A stretch of DNA of 64,000 nucleotides, taken from the NCBI RefSeq assembly GCF_025273675.1, contig NZ_CP045809.1, forward strand, positions 3,286,001 through 3,350,000, written 5' to 3'. Every line of letters begins with the position of its first letter. Positions within the stretch are counted from its first letter, which is position 1. Below are positions 1 to 9,981 of the stretch, in pieces. The position numbers were made by a program, and so were the translations under genes. Source of the stretch: Gordonia pseudamarae (GTDB lineage Bacteria; Actinomycetota; Actinomycetes; Mycobacteriales; Mycobacteriaceae). Below the pieces are notes generated by a model, which worked only from the letters and a program-made list of their open reading frames with translations, ran no database searches and was not told where the DNA came from.

Positions 1-1653
1 CCGTTCCCCTACATCAGCAGCCTGAGCCTGAATCTTGCTGTCACGGTTCGTGACTCTCCAGAAGGACCGGAGCACTTCGCCCGCGTCAAGGTCCCGGACA
101 ATGTGAAGCGCTTCGTCCGCGTCGACACCCTCATCCCCGAGCCGGACAGCTCCGACGACGGACCCGCCGCGGCGGTCTTCCTGCCCACCGAACGGCTGAT
201 CGCGGCCAACCTCGAGCATCTGTTCCCTGGCATGGAGGTCGCCGACTGCCATGCCTTCCGTGTCACCCGGAACGCCGATTTCGAGGTCGACGAGGACCGC
301 GACGAGGACCTGCTGCAGGCCCTCGAACGTGAGCTGGCTCGTAGACGATTCGGCTCACCGGTCCGCCTGGAGGTGGCCGATGACATGACCGAGCACATGC
401 TCGAGCTGCTCCTGCGCGAACTCGACGTCAACCCCGCCGACGTGATCCAGGTGCCCGGCCTGCTCGACCTGTCGTCGCTGTTCGAGATCTACGGGGTGGA
501 TCGCCCACAGCTCAAGGACCGCCCGTTCGTGCCGGCCACCCACCCGGCGTTCGGTGAAAGGGAAACGCCGCGCAGCATCTTCGCCACCCTCAAGGAGGGT
601 GATGTGCTGGTCCACCACCCGTACGACTCGTTCTCCACCAGCGTGCAGCGGTTCATCGAGCAGGCGGCGGCCGACCCGCACGTGCTGGCCATCAAGCAGA
701 CCCTGTACCGCACCTCCGGTGATTCACCGATCGTCAACGCCCTCATCGACGCCGCCGAGGCCGGCAAACAGGTTGTGGCGCTGGTGGAGTTGAAGGCACG
801 CTTCGACGAGCAGGCCAACATCCGCTGGGCCCGCAAACTCGAGCAGGCGGGCGTACACGTGGTGTACGGCCTCGTCGGACTCAAAACCCACTGCAAGACG
901 TGCCTGGTGGTGCGGCGCGAGGGATCGACGATCAAACGGTACTGCCACATCGGCACCGGCAACTACAATCCCAAGACCGCGCGCCTGTACGAGGACATGG
1001 GCCTGTTCACCGCAGCACCGGATGTGGGCGCGGACCTCACCGATCTGTTCAACACGCTCACCGGATACTCGCGCAAGACCGGCTACCGCAACATCCTGGT
1101 GTCGCCGCACGGAATCCGGTCGGGCATCGTGGACCGGATCGCCGCCGAGATCGACCGCAGCCGTGCCGGCGACAAGCGTGCGCGAATTCAGCTGAAGGCC
1201 AACGCGCTCGTCGACGAGCAGATCATCGACGCGCTCTACCGGGCCTCGCAGGCCGGGGTGCCGGTGGATGTGGTGGTGCGGGGTATCTGCGCGTTGCGAC
1301 CGGGCATACCGGGACTCAGCGAGAACATCGTCGTCCGTTCCATCCTCGGCCAATTCCTGGAACATTCGCGCATCCTGCATTTCAGTTCGGTGGACGAGTA
1401 CTGGATCGGTTCGGCCGACATGATGCACCGCAACCTCGACCGGCGCGTCGAGGTGATGGTGCAGGTGCGCGACGCGCACTCGGTGGTCGAGATCCGTGAC
1501 ATGTTCGATTCGGCGCTCGACGCGCGCACCCGCTGCTGGGTATTGCAGTCCGACGGCAGTTGGCTGGCCTCACCCGCCGCGGGCGAGGAGGTGCGCGATC
1601 ATCAGCTCCAGATGATCAGGCGCCACCGCCGCCGTCCCGAGCGTTCCGCCTGA
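1..1653 (+). CDS. ppk: Polyphosphate kinase, 3' part (5' end outside window)
   Basis: This is the C-terminal 550 residues of polyphosphate kinase, which reversibly transfers the ATP gamma-phosphate to inorganic polyphosphate. The frame is open from base 1 ([13 protein letters not shown]), so the start lies outside the window. About a quarter of a typical mycobacterial Ppk (roughly 740 residues) is missing. The segment [15 protein letters not shown] and the motif [20 protein letters not shown], with the histidine autophosphorylated in the family, identify it. A second conserved histidine lies in EHSRILHF. The stop is 6 nt before mutT1, so the two genes are probably co-transcribed, as ppk1-mutT1 are in mycobacteria. 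Confidence 0.95.
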   Translation, partial: PFPYISSLSLNLAVTVRDSPEGPEHFARVKVPDNVKRFVRVDTLIPEPDSSDDGPAAAVFLPTERLIAANLEHLFPGMEVADCHAFRVTRNADFEVDEDRDEDLLQALERELARRRFGSPVRLEVADDMTEHMLELLLRELDVNPADVIQVPGLLDLSSLFEIYGVDRPQLKDRPFVPATHPAFGERETPRSIFATLKEGDVLVHHPYDSFSTSVQRFIEQAAADPHVLAIKQTLYRTSGDSPIVNALIDAAEAGKQVVALVELKARFDEQANIRWARKLEQAGVHVVYGLVGLKTHCKTCLVVRREGSTIKRYCHIGTGNYNPKTARLYEDMGLFTAAPDVGADLTDLFNTLTGYSRKTGYRNILVSPHGIRSGIVDRIAAEIDRSRAGDKRARIQLKANALVDEQIIDALYRASQAGVPVDVVVRGICALRPGIPGLSENIVVRSILGQFLEHSRILHFSSVDEYWIGSADMMHRNLDRRVEVMVQVRDAHSVVEIRDMFDSALDARTRCWVLQSDGSWLASPAAGEEVRDHQLQMIRRHRRRPERSA

Positions 1654-1659
1654 CCCGTC

Positions 1660-2628
1660 ATGTCCAAGAACGACAAGACGGTGTGGGCGGCCGGGGGCGT
1701 GCTGTGGCGCAAGGAGTCCGACGACTCGCCGGTGGAGGTGGGGCTGGTCCATCGGCCCCACTACGACGACTGGTCGCTGCCCAAGGGCAAAGCCGACGCG
1801 GGCGAGACGCTGGCCGACACGGCCGTCCGAGAGCTGGCCGAGGAGACCGGGCATGCGGTCCGGCTCGGACGCTGGCTGCGCGATGTGACCTACCGGCTGC
1901 CGCGCGGCGACAGCAAACACGTCCGCTACTGGTCGGCGCGGGCGATCTCGGGATCGTTCGAAGCCAATCACGAGGTCGATCGCGTCGAGTGGTTGCCGAT
2001 ACCCGCCGCCCGCGAACGGCTCTCCTACCGGCTGGACCAGAAGGTCCTCGATGAGTTCACCCGTCTGCCCGCCGACCTGCATACCGTGCTGCTGGTGCGC
2101 CATGCCAAGGCGGGCAACCGTTCCGACTACCGGGGTGACGACCGCGAGCGTCCTCTCGATGACTCCGGCCACGAGCAGGCCGAGGCATTGGCGCCGCTGC
2201 TGGCCGCGTATGGCGCGCAGAAGCTGCACGCCGCCGACAGGGTGCGCTGCCGACAGACGCTGGCCCCGCTGGCCGAACGTCTCGGTGCCGGTGTGCACGA
2301 CGAGCCCGCGTTGTCGGAGGAAGGCTATCGCGGCGACCCGGCCCGCGCGCTGGCCCGCATCATCCACATCGCGTCCCACGCGCGCATCCACGCGGTGTGC
2401 AGCCAGGGCAAGGTGGTTCCGCCGCTGCTCGCGGAGTGGAGTCGGCGCAGCGGGATCCGGCTTCCGGATGTCGGCAATCACAAGGCCAGCATGTGGGTAC
2501 TGACCGTCGACGGCCCCGTTCTGGTTGCCGCGGACTATTGGGACAGCCCACTGCCCGGCGCCGACCGGACACCGTCCGGGTTCATCGGCGGCACTTCCGC
2601 ATCCGCTCCCGCCACATCGGCGCCATAG
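1660..2628 (+). CDS. mutT1: MutT1-type Nudix hydrolase fused to a histidine phosphatase domain
   Basis: This 322-residue protein has two domains. The N-terminal Nudix domain carries the Nudix box at residues 43-65 (GKADAGETLADTAVRELAEE). The C-terminal domain, from about residue 140, is of the histidine phosphatase type and opens with LLVRHAKAG (RH at 147-148). This fusion is the architecture of mycobacterial MutT1, which sanitises 8-oxo-dGTP and degrades diadenosine polyphosphates. The start is ATG at 1660, just after the ppk stop. No separate ribosome-binding site is obvious, so translational coupling is likely. A bidirectional hairpin terminator follows. Confidence 0.92.
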   Translation: MSKNDKTVWAAGGVLWRKESDDSPVEVGLVHRPHYDDWSLPKGKADAGETLADTAVRELAEETGHAVRLGRWLRDVTYRLPRGDSKHVRYWSARAISGSFEANHEVDRVEWLPIPAARERLSYRLDQKVLDEFTRLPADLHTVLLVRHAKAGNRSDYRGDDRERPLDDSGHEQAEALAPLLAAYGAQKLHAADRVRCRQTLAPLAERLGAGVHDEPALSEEGYRGDPARALARIIHIASHARIHAVCSQGKVVPPLLAEWSRRSGIRLPDVGNHKASMWVLTVDGPVLVAADYWDSPLPGADRTPSGFIGGTSASAPATSAP

Positions 2629-2663
2629 GGATCACATCGACACCGTAGGGACCACAACACAAT

Positions 2664-2698
2664 CCTGCCCCCGACGGGGGAAGTCCGTCGGGGGCAGG
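2664..2698. terminator. Bidirectional hairpin between mutT1 and hupB
   Basis: A perfect 14-bp stem (2664-2677 pairing with 2685-2698) with a 7-nt loop lies between the convergent genes mutT1 and hupB. It has no clear T tract on either strand, as is usual for high-GC actinobacterial terminators. Confidence 0.7.
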
Positions 2699-2730
2699 AG
2701 TGGGCTGAACGTGGTCGGACCAGAGTTCGG

Positions 2731-3375
2731 CTAGCGGCTGCTGCGGCGGGTGGTCTTCGCCGGAGCCTTCTTGGCGGCCGTGGTCTTCTTCGCCGCGGTG
2801 GTCTTCTTGGCCGCGGTGGTGGTCTTCGCCGGAGCCTTCTTGGCGGCCGTGGTCTTCTTCGCCGCGGCGGTGGTGGTGGTCTTCTTGGCAGCCGCGGTGG
2901 TGGTGGTCTTCTTGGCCGCGGTGGTCTTCTTGGCAGCCGCGGTGGTGGTGGTCTTCTTGGCCGCGGTGGTCTTCTTGGCAGCCGCGGTGGTGGTGGTCTT
3001 CTTGGCCGCGGTGGTCTTCTTGGCCGCGGCCTTCTTGGCGGCCGCGGTGCTGGCGGCACTGCCGCGCTTGACGGCCGGGCCGGTAGCCGACAACTTCTGC
3101 TTTCCGGCGACGACAGCCTTGAACTGCGCACCCGGACGGAACGCGGGCACCGAGGTGGCCCGGACCTTCACGGTCTCACCGGTGCGCGGGTTACGCGCCA
3201 CACGCGGTGCGCGCTTGCGCTTCTCGAAGACACCGAAGCCGGTGATGGTGACACTCTCGCCGCGATGGACCGCGCGCACGATCGTGTCGACGACCAGCTC
3301 GACCGCCTCTGTCGCGGTCTTCCGATCCGCGTCGAGCTTCTTGGTCAGCTCGTCGATGAGCTCTGCCTTGTTCAT
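2731..3375 (-). CDS. hupB: Histone-like DNA-binding protein HU with long basic tail (HupB)
   Basis: This 214-residue nucleoid protein has an N-terminal HU fold (residues 1 to about 95, [20 protein letters not shown], with [13 protein letters not shown] in the DNA-binding arm). A C-terminal tail of over 100 residues is made of Ala/Lys/Thr repeats ([12 protein letters not shown]), as in mycobacterial HupB/MDP1. The start at 3375 is chosen because MNKAEL is the usual HU N-terminus and GGAGG lies 8 nt upstream. An open frame extends further upstream but lacks homology. The tail is encoded by near-identical DNA repeats (2750-3040), a site prone to length variation. Confidence 0.95.
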   Translation of the reverse strand: MNKAELIDELTKKLDADRKTATEAVELVVDTIVRAVHRGESVTITGFGVFEKRKRAPRVARNPRTGETVKVRATSVPAFRPGAQFKAVVAGKQKLSATGPAVKRGSAASTAAAKKAAAKKTTAAKKTTTTAAAKKTTAAKKTTTTAAAKKTTAAKKTTTTAAAKKTTTTAAAKKTTAAKKAPAKTTTAAKKTTAAKKTTAAKKAPAKTTRRSSR

Positions 3376-3535
3376 GTTGGGTACCTCCGCAAGCCGTTGT
3401 AAACCACTCCGAACGTGGTCACTTAACCACACACGGTAAACGTCGGAACCGAAAAGGTCCATCTTCCACACGAATTAGTGAGGCGTGTCCCGAAACGTCA
3501 AGGGGTATGCGGCTTGCCGTAATCCCCGAACAGGA

Positions 3536-3573
3536 CCCTCGGGTATGGTCCCGGTGGAGGTCATACCCGAGGG
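3536..3573 (-). terminator. Hairpin downstream of leuD
   Basis: A 12-bp perfect stem (3536-3547 with 3562-3573) with a 14-nt loop lies 8 nt beyond the leuD stop, in the gap before the hupB promoter region. It is the likely terminator of leuCD. Confidence 0.55.
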
Positions 3574-3580
3574 GCCGAGA

Positions 3581-4174
3581 TCACTGTCCCAGCGTCGTCG
3601 GCTTCCATGCCGGACGCGACTTCTCGTACTCGGAAATCGCTTCTACCTGGCGCAATGTCAGTCCGATGTCGTCCAGGCCCTCCATCAGGCGCCAGCGTGT
3701 GTAGTCATCAATCGCCAACGGCACCACAAGGTCTCCGGCGGTCACCGTCTTATCCTCAAGGCTCACGGTCAGTTCCAGACCCGGCTCCTGCTCGAGGCGC
3801 TTCCACAGCAACTCCACATCGGACTGCTCGACCTGAGCGGCGACGAGACCGGCCTTGCCTGCGTTGCCACGGAAGATGTCCGCGAAGCGGGAGGAGATGA
3901 CCACCCGAAAGCCGAAGTCCGACAAAGCCCACACCGCGTGCTCACGGGACGAGCCGGTGCCGAAGTCAGGGCCGGCGACCAGAACCGAGCCCCGGCTCCA
4001 CGGTTCGTTGTTCAGGATGAAGTCGGGATCGGCCCGCCAGCCGGCGAACAGCCCGTCCTCGAAGCCGGTGCGGGTGACCCGCTTGAGGTAGACGGCCGGG
4101 ATGATCTGGTCGGTGTCGACGTTGCTGCGGCGCATCGGGACGCCGATTCCGGTGTGCGTGATAAAAGGTTGCAT
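3581..4174 (-). CDS. leuD: 3-isopropylmalate dehydratase small subunit
   Basis: LeuD (197 residues) pairs with LeuC to isomerise 2-isopropylmalate to 3-isopropylmalate in leucine synthesis. The protein starts [20 protein letters not shown] and carries [15 protein letters not shown] and the swivel-domain motif [17 protein letters not shown]. The ATG at 4174 gives the normal family length. A longer upstream open frame has no LeuD similarity. It lies 67 bp downstream of leuC in the same operon. Confidence 0.95.
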   Translation of the reverse strand: MQPFITHTGIGVPMRRSNVDTDQIIPAVYLKRVTRTGFEDGLFAGWRADPDFILNNEPWSRGSVLVAGPDFGTGSSREHAVWALSDFGFRVVISSRFADIFRGNAGKAGLVAAQVEQSDVELLWKRLEQEPGLELTVSLEDKTVTAGDLVVPLAIDDYTRWRLMEGLDDIGLTLRQVEAISEYEKSRPAWKPTTLGQ

Positions 4175-4241
4175 GTCAAAGCTTTCGATAGTCTTCGGAA
4201 ACCGTTGTCCGGCGTGCTGTGGTGTTCGTGGGGTGCGCCGG

Positions 4242-5753
4242 TCAGGCCAGGTCCGCGGGTGCCGAGAGCGTGCCCCGAACCGCCGTCGCCGCCGCCACCA
4301 GCGGCGACACCAGATGCGTACGGCCGCCCTTGCCTTGGCGCCCTTCGAAATTACGGTTGGACGTGGAGGCGCAACGCTCACCCGGCGACAGCTGGTCCGG
4401 GTTCATACCCAGGCACATCGAGCATCCGGCCTGACGCCACTCGGCCCCGGCGGCGGTGAAGATCTCACCGAGCCCCTCGTCCTCGGCCTGTGCGCGCACG
4501 CGCATCGAGCCCGGCACGATCAGCATCCGCATACCGTCGGCCACGTGGCGGCCTTTGAGGATTCCCGCGACGGCGCGCAGATCCTCGATCCGGCCGTTGG
4601 TGCATGATCCGACGAAAACCGTGTCGATCTTCACATTCCGCAGCGGTGTTCCCGCTTCCAGACCCATGTAGTCCAGCGCCTTGGCCGCGGCCAGCGACTC
4701 CGTCTCGTCTGCGATCAGCGCCGGGTCGGGCACCCGATCACCCAGCGGGGCACCCTGACCCGGGTTGGTACCCCAGGTCACGAACGGGGTCAACGACGAC
4801 GCGTCGATGTGCACGTCGGCGTCGAACCGCGCGTCCGGGTCGGTGCGCAGCGAATCCCAGTACGCCACAGCGGCGTCCCAGTCCGCCCCCTTCGGCGCAT
4901 GCTCGCGGCCTTTGAGGTACTCGTAGGTGACCTCGTCGGGAGCGATCATGCCGGCCCGGGCCCCCGCCTCGATCGACATGTTGCAGATGGTCATCCGCGC
5001 TTCCATCGACAGCTTCTCGATCGCCGCGCCGCGATACTCCAGCACGTAGCCCTGACCGCCGCCGGTGCCGATCTTGGCGATCACCGCCAGGATCAGGTCC
5101 TTGCTGGTGACGCCCGGCCCCAACTCGCCGTCGACGTTGATGGCCATCGTGCGGAACGGCTTGAGCGACAGGGTCTGCGTCGCCATCACGTGCTCGACCT
5201 CCGAGGTGCCGATGCCCATCGCGATGGAACCGAAGGCGCCGTGGGTGGAGGTGTGGCTGTCACCGCAGACGACGGTCATGCCGGGCTGGGTCAGACCGAG
5301 CTGCGGGCCGACGACGTGAACAATACCCTGTTCGCGGTTTCCCATGCTGTACAGCCGGACACCGAACTCCTCGCAGTTGCGGCGCAACGTGTCGACCTGC
5401 AGTCGGGAGACCTCGTCGGCGATCGGCTTGTCGATATCGATCGTCGGCACATTGTGGTCCTCGGTCGCGATCGTCAGATCGACACGGCGCAGGGGGCGTC
5501 CGGCCATCCGCAGACCGTCGAAGGCCTGCGGGCTGGTGACCTCGTGCACCAGATGAAGGTCGATATAGATCAGATCGGGATTCCGGTTGCCGGACTCGTC
5601 GACCTCACCACGCACCACAACGTGGTCGTCCCACACCTTTTCGGCAAGGGTTCGCGGCCGGTCCGGGCCGGCGCCGCCGGACCGACCGCGTGTGTCGCCG
5701 CCCGCGTTCGCCGACTGCGCGTTCGGTGATTCTTCGATTCGCTCACTGCTCAT
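4242..5753 (-). CDS. leuC: 3-isopropylmalate dehydratase large subunit
   Basis: LeuC (503 residues) is the aconitase-type subunit binding the [4Fe-4S] cluster. The expected cysteines are present in [14 protein letters not shown] and in [34 protein letters not shown] is the typical N-terminal family sequence. About 35 residues before [11 protein letters not shown] form an Asn/Gly/Arg-rich extension compared with M. tuberculosis LeuC, so the true start could be internal. The gene is transcribed divergently from the adjacent IclR regulator, and an LtbR-type operator lies in the shared intergenic region. Confidence 0.95.
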   Translation of the reverse strand: MSSERIEESPNAQSANAGGDTRGRSGGAGPDRPRTLAEKVWDDHVVVRGEVDESGNRNPDLIYIDLHLVHEVTSPQAFDGLRMAGRPLRRVDLTIATEDHNVPTIDIDKPIADEVSRLQVDTLRRNCEEFGVRLYSMGNREQGIVHVVGPQLGLTQPGMTVVCGDSHTSTHGAFGSIAMGIGTSEVEHVMATQTLSLKPFRTMAINVDGELGPGVTSKDLILAVIAKIGTGGGQGYVLEYRGAAIEKLSMEARMTICNMSIEAGARAGMIAPDEVTYEYLKGREHAPKGADWDAAVAYWDSLRTDPDARFDADVHIDASSLTPFVTWGTNPGQGAPLGDRVPDPALIADETESLAAAKALDYMGLEAGTPLRNVKIDTVFVGSCTNGRIEDLRAVAGILKGRHVADGMRMLIVPGSMRVRAQAEDEGLGEIFTAAGAEWRQAGCSMCLGMNPDQLSPGERCASTSNRNFEGRQGKGGRTHLVSPLVAAATAVRGTLSAPADLA

Positions 5754-5859
5754 GGCTGTACCCGCATCTACTCATTCGCCAACCACCCGGGGGCTGTTCC
5801 GCATGGCCTTCCGGCTCCGGTGAGGCATTCTCGCACCCGCCCGGAACCAAAATTAGCGA

Positions 5860-5871
5860 TCCCACTATATG
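5860..5871 (-). promoter_or_regulatory. LtbR/NdgR-type operator in the leuC-ltbR intergenic region
   Basis: The minus strand reads CATATAGTGGGA. This matches the LtbR operator consensus CA(T/C)ATAGTGxGA described for Corynebacterium glutamicum leuC and trpE (recalled, not looked up). A minus-strand -10-like GATACT (5879-5884) lies just upstream for leuC, and a plus-strand TAGTAT (5878-5883) serves the regulator. The two -10 elements overlap back to back, so one bound repressor could affect both genes. Confidence 0.7.
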
Positions 5872-5889
5872 GACAGCTAGTATCGTCCT

Positions 5890-6624
5890 ATGGGAAAGGA
5901 TAGCGCACCCGAGGTCACCAGCGGAATCGGCGTCCTCGATAAATCGGTCACTGTGCTGCGAGCGGTGGCCGACGCTCCGTGCAACCTCGGCGAGCTGTGC
6001 GAGCGGACCGGCCTGCCGCGGGCCACCGCGCACCGTCTCGCCGTCGGCCTGGAATCGCACAGGCTGTTGGCGCGCAACGCTTCCGGAAAATGGTACCCGG
6101 GCCCGGCGCTGGGCGAGCTGGCGTCCTCGGCCCACGACCCGGTGCGCGAGGCCGCGTTGATGGTGCTGCCGCGACTACGTGAGATCACCGGCGAATCGGT
6201 GCAGATCTACCGTCGCGAGGGCACCGAACGTATCTGTGTCGCCGCGATGGAACCGCCCACCGGGCTGCGCGACACCGTGCCGGTGGGCACCCGCTTCCCG
6301 ATGAACGCGGGTTCGGCGGCCAAGGTCCTGGCCGCCTGGACCGAGGGTGCCACGCAGCGGGCGCTACTCTCGGACAGCGTGTTCGGCGAACGCGCACTGC
6401 ACGAGATCCGTCGCCGCGGCTGGGCTCAGAGCGCGGGTGAACGCGCGGCAGGGGTGGCCAGCGTGTCCGCACCGGTACGCGACGCCGCCGGCGAGGTGAT
6501 CGCCGCGATCTCCGTCTCCGGCCCCATCGACAGGATGGGGCGGCGCCCCGGCGCACGCTGGGCGGCCGACCTGCTCGCCGCCGCGGACGCCATCCAGAAG
6601 CGTCTGGCGGCAGGCGAATCCTGA
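5890..6624 (+). CDS. ltbR: IclR-family regulator, probable LtbR/NdgR orthologue
   Basis: This 244-residue IclR-type regulator has an N-terminal winged helix (about residues 10-70, LGELCERTGLPRATAHRLAV) and a C-terminal effector-binding domain (ICVAAMEPPTGLRDTVPVG). IclR proteins divergent from leuCD are LtbR in Corynebacterium and NdgR/AreB in Streptomyces, which control leucine and other amino-acid genes. An LtbR-consensus operator sits 19 nt upstream of the ATG. There is no Shine-Dalgarno. TAGTAT ends 6 nt before the ATG, suggesting leaderless translation and autoregulation. Confidence 0.85.
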   Translation: MGKDSAPEVTSGIGVLDKSVTVLRAVADAPCNLGELCERTGLPRATAHRLAVGLESHRLLARNASGKWYPGPALGELASSAHDPVREAALMVLPRLREITGESVQIYRREGTERICVAAMEPPTGLRDTVPVGTRFPMNAGSAAKVLAAWTEGATQRALLSDSVFGERALHEIRRRGWAQSAGERAAGVASVSAPVRDAAGEVIAAISVSGPIDRMGRRPGARWAADLLAAADAIQKRLAAGES

Positions 6625-6761
6625 CCGCGCGGCCCCGTCGAGGCCACGCGGGGACCCGCACGCGGTAATTCGGATGGATGGCGTCCGCCGGGATTGTCTG
6701 TATTTTCGCGGGGCCCACGTGCGAGGATCTGTGAGAACACCGATTCGAGAGGACCCCGACA

Positions 6762-7697
6762 TTGGGCAACCCGTACGACCCGACACAGTCGGGCAACCCC
6801 CAGCAGTACCCGGGCGGTCAGCAATGGCCGCAGAATCCCGCGCAGAACGTGCCCGGCCAGCAGGCGGGCCACCCCCAGCAGGGATGGCCGGCGCAGGGCG
6901 CAGCGCAGCCGCAACCGAACTGGCCCGGCCAGGGCGGTCCGTATCCGTCGCCGACTCCACCGTCCGGCGGCGGCTCCAAGAAGTTGCTGTGGCTCGGCGG
7001 CGGTGTCGCCGCACTCGTCGTGGTGGCCATCATCGCCCTGGTCCTAGCCCTGACCACCTCGGGCGACGACAACGACTCCGGCAAGCCGGCGCCTGTGGCC
7101 GCGGCCAAGGACCTCGTCCTGTCCGAGTCCGGTTTCCCCAGCTCGGTCGGCGGTGAGTTCTCCACCTCCGACGGCAATGACGACGATGACGATGACGACG
7201 TCACCATCGACAACGACGCGTGCAACAGCATCGTCAACGCCGAGTCGGAGGGGAACCGGGAGAAGGCCTCGCGCGAGCTCACGATCTCGCGCTCGGGTAC
7301 CGGGTCATTCTCCGAGACCTCCTACGAGGCCGAGGTGACCAAACCCGTCGACGGCTCCGAGCTCGACGACTTCGATGACATCGTGTCGAAATGCTCGGAC
7401 TTCACCATGACCATCAACAACGACGGCACGCCGGTCACAGCGACGATGACGATGTCGACATTTTCGGTCCCCGGCATCACCGGCACCTACAAGGCCGCCA
7501 CGATGACGGGCGCCTTCGAGATGAGCGGCGTCAAGGTGAACTTGATCATGCACGTCGTGCTCGGCATCGAACGACAGGTCGGCATCGAGATCACCCACAG
7601 CCTGGTCAGCACCGGCGCCGAGTCCGCATCGGGTGTCGAATCCGATCTGGCATCGATGTTCAACCAGCAGCGCGAACTGATCGCCAACGCGTCCTGA
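6762..7697 (+). CDS. Membrane-anchored protein with Pro/Gln-rich cytoplasmic N-terminus
   Basis: This 311-residue protein begins with a Pro/Gln/Gly-rich segment (residues 1-70). One hydrophobic helix follows (about 75-96, WLGGGVAALVVVAIIALVLA), then an extracytoplasmic domain with a run of seven aspartates and two cysteines (NDACNS and SKCSDF). The layout resembles actinobacterial sensor-domain proteins related to the PknH extracellular domain, but I cannot assign a function. The start is TTG at 6762, supported by GAGAGGA about 8 nt upstream. The same architecture recurs at 44343-45353. Confidence 0.8.
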   Translation: MGNPYDPTQSGNPQQYPGGQQWPQNPAQNVPGQQAGHPQQGWPAQGAAQPQPNWPGQGGPYPSPTPPSGGGSKKLLWLGGGVAALVVVAIIALVLALTTSGDDNDSGKPAPVAAAKDLVLSESGFPSSVGGEFSTSDGNDDDDDDDVTIDNDACNSIVNAESEGNREKASRELTISRSGTGSFSETSYEAEVTKPVDGSELDDFDDIVSKCSDFTMTINNDGTPVTATMTMSTFSVPGITGTYKAATMTGAFEMSGVKVNLIMHVVLGIERQVGIEITHSLVSTGAESASGVESDLASMFNQQRELIANAS

Positions 7698-7725
7698 GCG
7701 CCGACACGATCCCGCCCAGAGGCTG

Positions 7726-7767
7726 AGCGAGGGGGTGTCCACCCGATGTGGTGGACACCCCCTCGCT
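7726..7767. terminator. Strong hairpin terminator
   Basis: An 18-bp perfect stem (7726-7743 with 7750-7767) with a 6-nt loop lies 28 nt after the stop of the membrane protein gene. It faces the minus-strand tRNA genes. Confidence 0.75.
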
Positions 7768-7875
7768 CTGCGTAGATGATCGCTGCACTGTGTTCATGGC
7801 CACCGCCGTGTGTCGCCGATCACCCCGTGGCGATCATCCTCGACGCCCGTGACCGAGCAACGGCCCACACGACGA

Positions 7876-7910
7876 AGATCGACCCTCACCTTGCCGGTGA
7901 GGGTCGATCT
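7876..7910 (-). terminator. Hairpin downstream of tRNA-Glu
   Basis: A 15-bp perfect stem (7876-7890 with 7896-7910) with loop TTGCC lies 6 nt beyond the 3' end of tRNA-Glu and probably ends the tRNA transcript. The 108 bp before it (7768-7875) hold nothing recognisable. Confidence 0.65.
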
Positions 7911-7916
7911 CGGTTG

Positions 7917-7989
7917 TAGCCCCGACGGGATTCGAACCCGCGCTACCGCCTTGAGAGGGCGGCGTCCTAGGCCGCTAGACGACGGGGCC
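7917..7989 (-). tRNA. tRNA-Glu (anticodon CTC)
   Basis: The minus strand folds as a 73-nt tRNA. The acceptor stem GGCCCCG pairs with CGGGGCT, the anticodon loop is CCTCTCA (anticodon CTC), and the T arm contains GGTTCGAATCC. CCA is not encoded. It lies upstream of a hairpin and close to tRNA-Gln and gltX. Confidence 0.93.
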
Positions 7990-8092
7990 CTAGAACGGTT
8001 CCGCCGGCGACATCGTCGCCAGAGAACCCGCATATTCAGTTCTGAACTCTCGTACACGGTAGTGTTGCACACCGTGGTGGGCGAGTGCTCGC

Positions 8093-8163
8093 TGGGGTAC
8101 CAGGACTCGAACCTAGAATGGCTGAACCAGAATCAGCTGTGTTGCCAATTACACCATACCCCA
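8093..8163 (-). tRNA. tRNA-Gln (anticodon CTG)
   Basis: The minus strand gives a 71-nt tRNA beginning TGGGGTATGGTGTAATTGGC and ending ACCCCA. The anticodon loop is TTCTGGT (anticodon CTG) and the T arm is GGTTCGAGTCC. It sits between gltX and tRNA-Glu. No glnS gene is seen in the window, so this tRNA is expected to be charged through GltX and GatCAB. Confidence 0.93.
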
Positions 8164-8251
8164 AGGGGTTTACCCTCTCGGCCCCCTTCAGGGCCGAGAA
8201 GAACCTTAGCAAAGATATACCCCTAAACTACAAATCGGCAGGTCAGAGGCC

Positions 8252-9727
8252 CTAAACCGGGCAGTTTGCGCGTGCCGAGCGCAGCCGGGCCAGGGTGGTG
8301 TCGCGGCCGAGTAGTTCCATCGACTCGAACAGCGGCGGGCTGACCGCCGATCCCGTGACGCCGACACGGACCGGGCCGAAGGCTTTACGCGGTTTGAGCT
8401 CCAAACCGTCCACCAGCGCGGCCTGGAGGGCCGACTGGATGGCGTCGGTGGTCCACTCCACCGATTCGAGCGCGGCGACCGCAGCGTCGAGCACGGGGGC
8501 CGCGTCGGCGCCCAGATTCTTGGCCGCGGATTTCTCGTCGATGGTGAACTCGTCATCGGAGACATACAGGAACGACATCAGGCCCCACGCGTCGCCGAGA
8601 ACCTGGATCCGGGTCTGGACCAAGTCCGCGAGAATGGCGAACGCGGCCTCATCGATCTGCTCGGGGAGCAGTCCGTGGCCGACGAGGTAGGTCTTGAGCC
8701 TGCCCGCGAAGTCCTCCGGGCTCAGCCGACGGATGTGCTCGGCGTTGATCGCATCCGCCTTCTTCTGGTCGAAGCGGGCCGGGTTGGAGTTGACCGCGCG
8801 TACGTCGAAGGCCTCGATCATCTCGTCGAGGGTAAACACGTCGACGTCGGCCTTGTACCCCCAGCCCAGGAGCGCCAGATAGTTCAGCAGCCCCTCGGGC
8901 AGGAACCCGCGGTCACGATGGTGCAGGAGATTCGATTCGGGATCACGTTTGGAGAGCTTCTTGTTGCCCTCCCCCATCACGAACGGCAGATGCCCGAACT
9001 CGGGCACCCTGTCGGCGATGCCGAGCCGCATCAGTGCCTCGTACAACGCGATCTGCCGCGGCGTGGACGAGAGCAGGTCCTCCCCGCGCAGCACATGCGT
9101 GATCTTCATCATGGCATCGTCGACGGGGTTGACGAGCGTGTACAACGGTTTGCCGTTGGCCCTGGTCAACGCGAAGTCGGGCACGGTGCCGGCCTTGATG
9201 GTGGTGGTGCCGCGCACCAGATCATCCCAAATCAAGTCACGGTCGGGCATCCGCAGTCGCACAACCGGATTACGCCCCTCGGCCCGGTAGGCGGCACGCT
9301 GTTCGTCGGTGAGGTCGCGATCGAAATTGTCGTAGCCGAGCTTGGGGTCGCGGCCCGCTGCGCGATGGCGTGCCTCCACCTCCTCGGGCGTCGAGTACGC
9401 CTCGTACGCCTCGCCCGCGTCGAGAAGTCTGCGGACCACATCGTCATGGATGTCCGCGCGTTCGGACTGCCGGTACGGACCGTACGGTCCCCCCACCTCT
9501 GGGCCCTCGTCCCAATCCAGCCCCAGCCAGCGCAGCGAATCGAGGATGGCCTCGTACGATTCCTCGCTGTCACGGGCGGCGTCGGTGTCCTCGATTCGGA
9601 ACACGAAGGTGCCCTTGTTGTGGCGGGCCTGCGCGAAATTGAACAGCGCGGTACGCACCATTCCCACGTGCGGGGTACCTGTCGGCGACGGACAGAAACG
9701 GACACGAACCTGATCAGGACTGGACAT
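8252..9727 (-). CDS. gltX: Glutamyl-tRNA synthetase (probably non-discriminating)
   Basis: GltX (491 residues) is a class I synthetase with the HIGH-type motif [11 protein letters not shown] near the N-terminus and the KMSKS-type motif KLSKRD. In actinobacteria it charges both tRNA-Glu and tRNA-Gln, and GatCAB (encoded here at 35.9 and 45.4-47.3 kb) amidates the latter. The ATG at 9727 is chosen over a 59-residue upstream extension because [17 protein letters not shown] is the normal N-terminus. The hexamer TACCCT lies exactly 7 nt upstream, suggesting a leaderless mRNA. Confidence 0.96.
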   Translation of the reverse strand: MSSPDQVRVRFCPSPTGTPHVGMVRTALFNFAQARHNKGTFVFRIEDTDAARDSEESYEAILDSLRWLGLDWDEGPEVGGPYGPYRQSERADIHDDVVRRLLDAGEAYEAYSTPEEVEARHRAAGRDPKLGYDNFDRDLTDEQRAAYRAEGRNPVVRLRMPDRDLIWDDLVRGTTTIKAGTVPDFALTRANGKPLYTLVNPVDDAMMKITHVLRGEDLLSSTPRQIALYEALMRLGIADRVPEFGHLPFVMGEGNKKLSKRDPESNLLHHRDRGFLPEGLLNYLALLGWGYKADVDVFTLDEMIEAFDVRAVNSNPARFDQKKADAINAEHIRRLSPEDFAGRLKTYLVGHGLLPEQIDEAAFAILADLVQTRIQVLGDAWGLMSFLYVSDDEFTIDEKSAAKNLGADAAPVLDAAVAALESVEWTTDAIQSALQAALVDGLELKPRKAFGPVRVGVTGSAVSPPLFESMELLGRDTTLARLRSARANCPV

Positions 9728-9949
9728 GCCGATCAGGGTATCGAATCGGGAACAGTGTCCCGCAGCGCGTAGATCAATCGCCACCTGGACTCGTAGCGGA
9801 CCGGCGACCCACACCCGCCGTGTAGTCCGAACGGATGAACTGTCCGCACTTGAATCCCCTTGACCAGGGCATTCACCCAATCGATGCAGTGTCCCGCGAC
9901 ACATCAGGCAGTGAAGTTATATTTCGCGATCACGCATATCAGATTATTG

Positions 9950-9977
9950 TTGACACATCGGACAACCAGCCTAGGAA
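9950..9977 (+). promoter_or_regulatory. Candidate promoter of the large repeat protein
   Basis: A consensus -35 box TTGACA (9950-9955) is followed after 16 bp by TAGGAA (9972-9977), 4 nt before the ATG at 9982. The surrounding 9910-9980 is clearly more AT-rich than its neighbours. The -10 overlaps the AGGA that could act as ribosome-binding site, so the real start of transcription is uncertain. Confidence 0.4.
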
Positions 9978-9981
9978 TGTC

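Noticed and set aside
2750..3439. Hydrophobic Val/Phe/Ala repeat frame opposite hupB
   Set aside because: It is the complement of the Lys/Ala/Thr repeat tail of HupB and not a membrane protein.
9835..9981. 49-residue N-terminal extension of the large secreted protein
   Set aside because: It would bury the signal peptide; the ATG at 9982 is followed directly by a standard signal sequence, and the upstream part is AT-rich promoter-like DNA.
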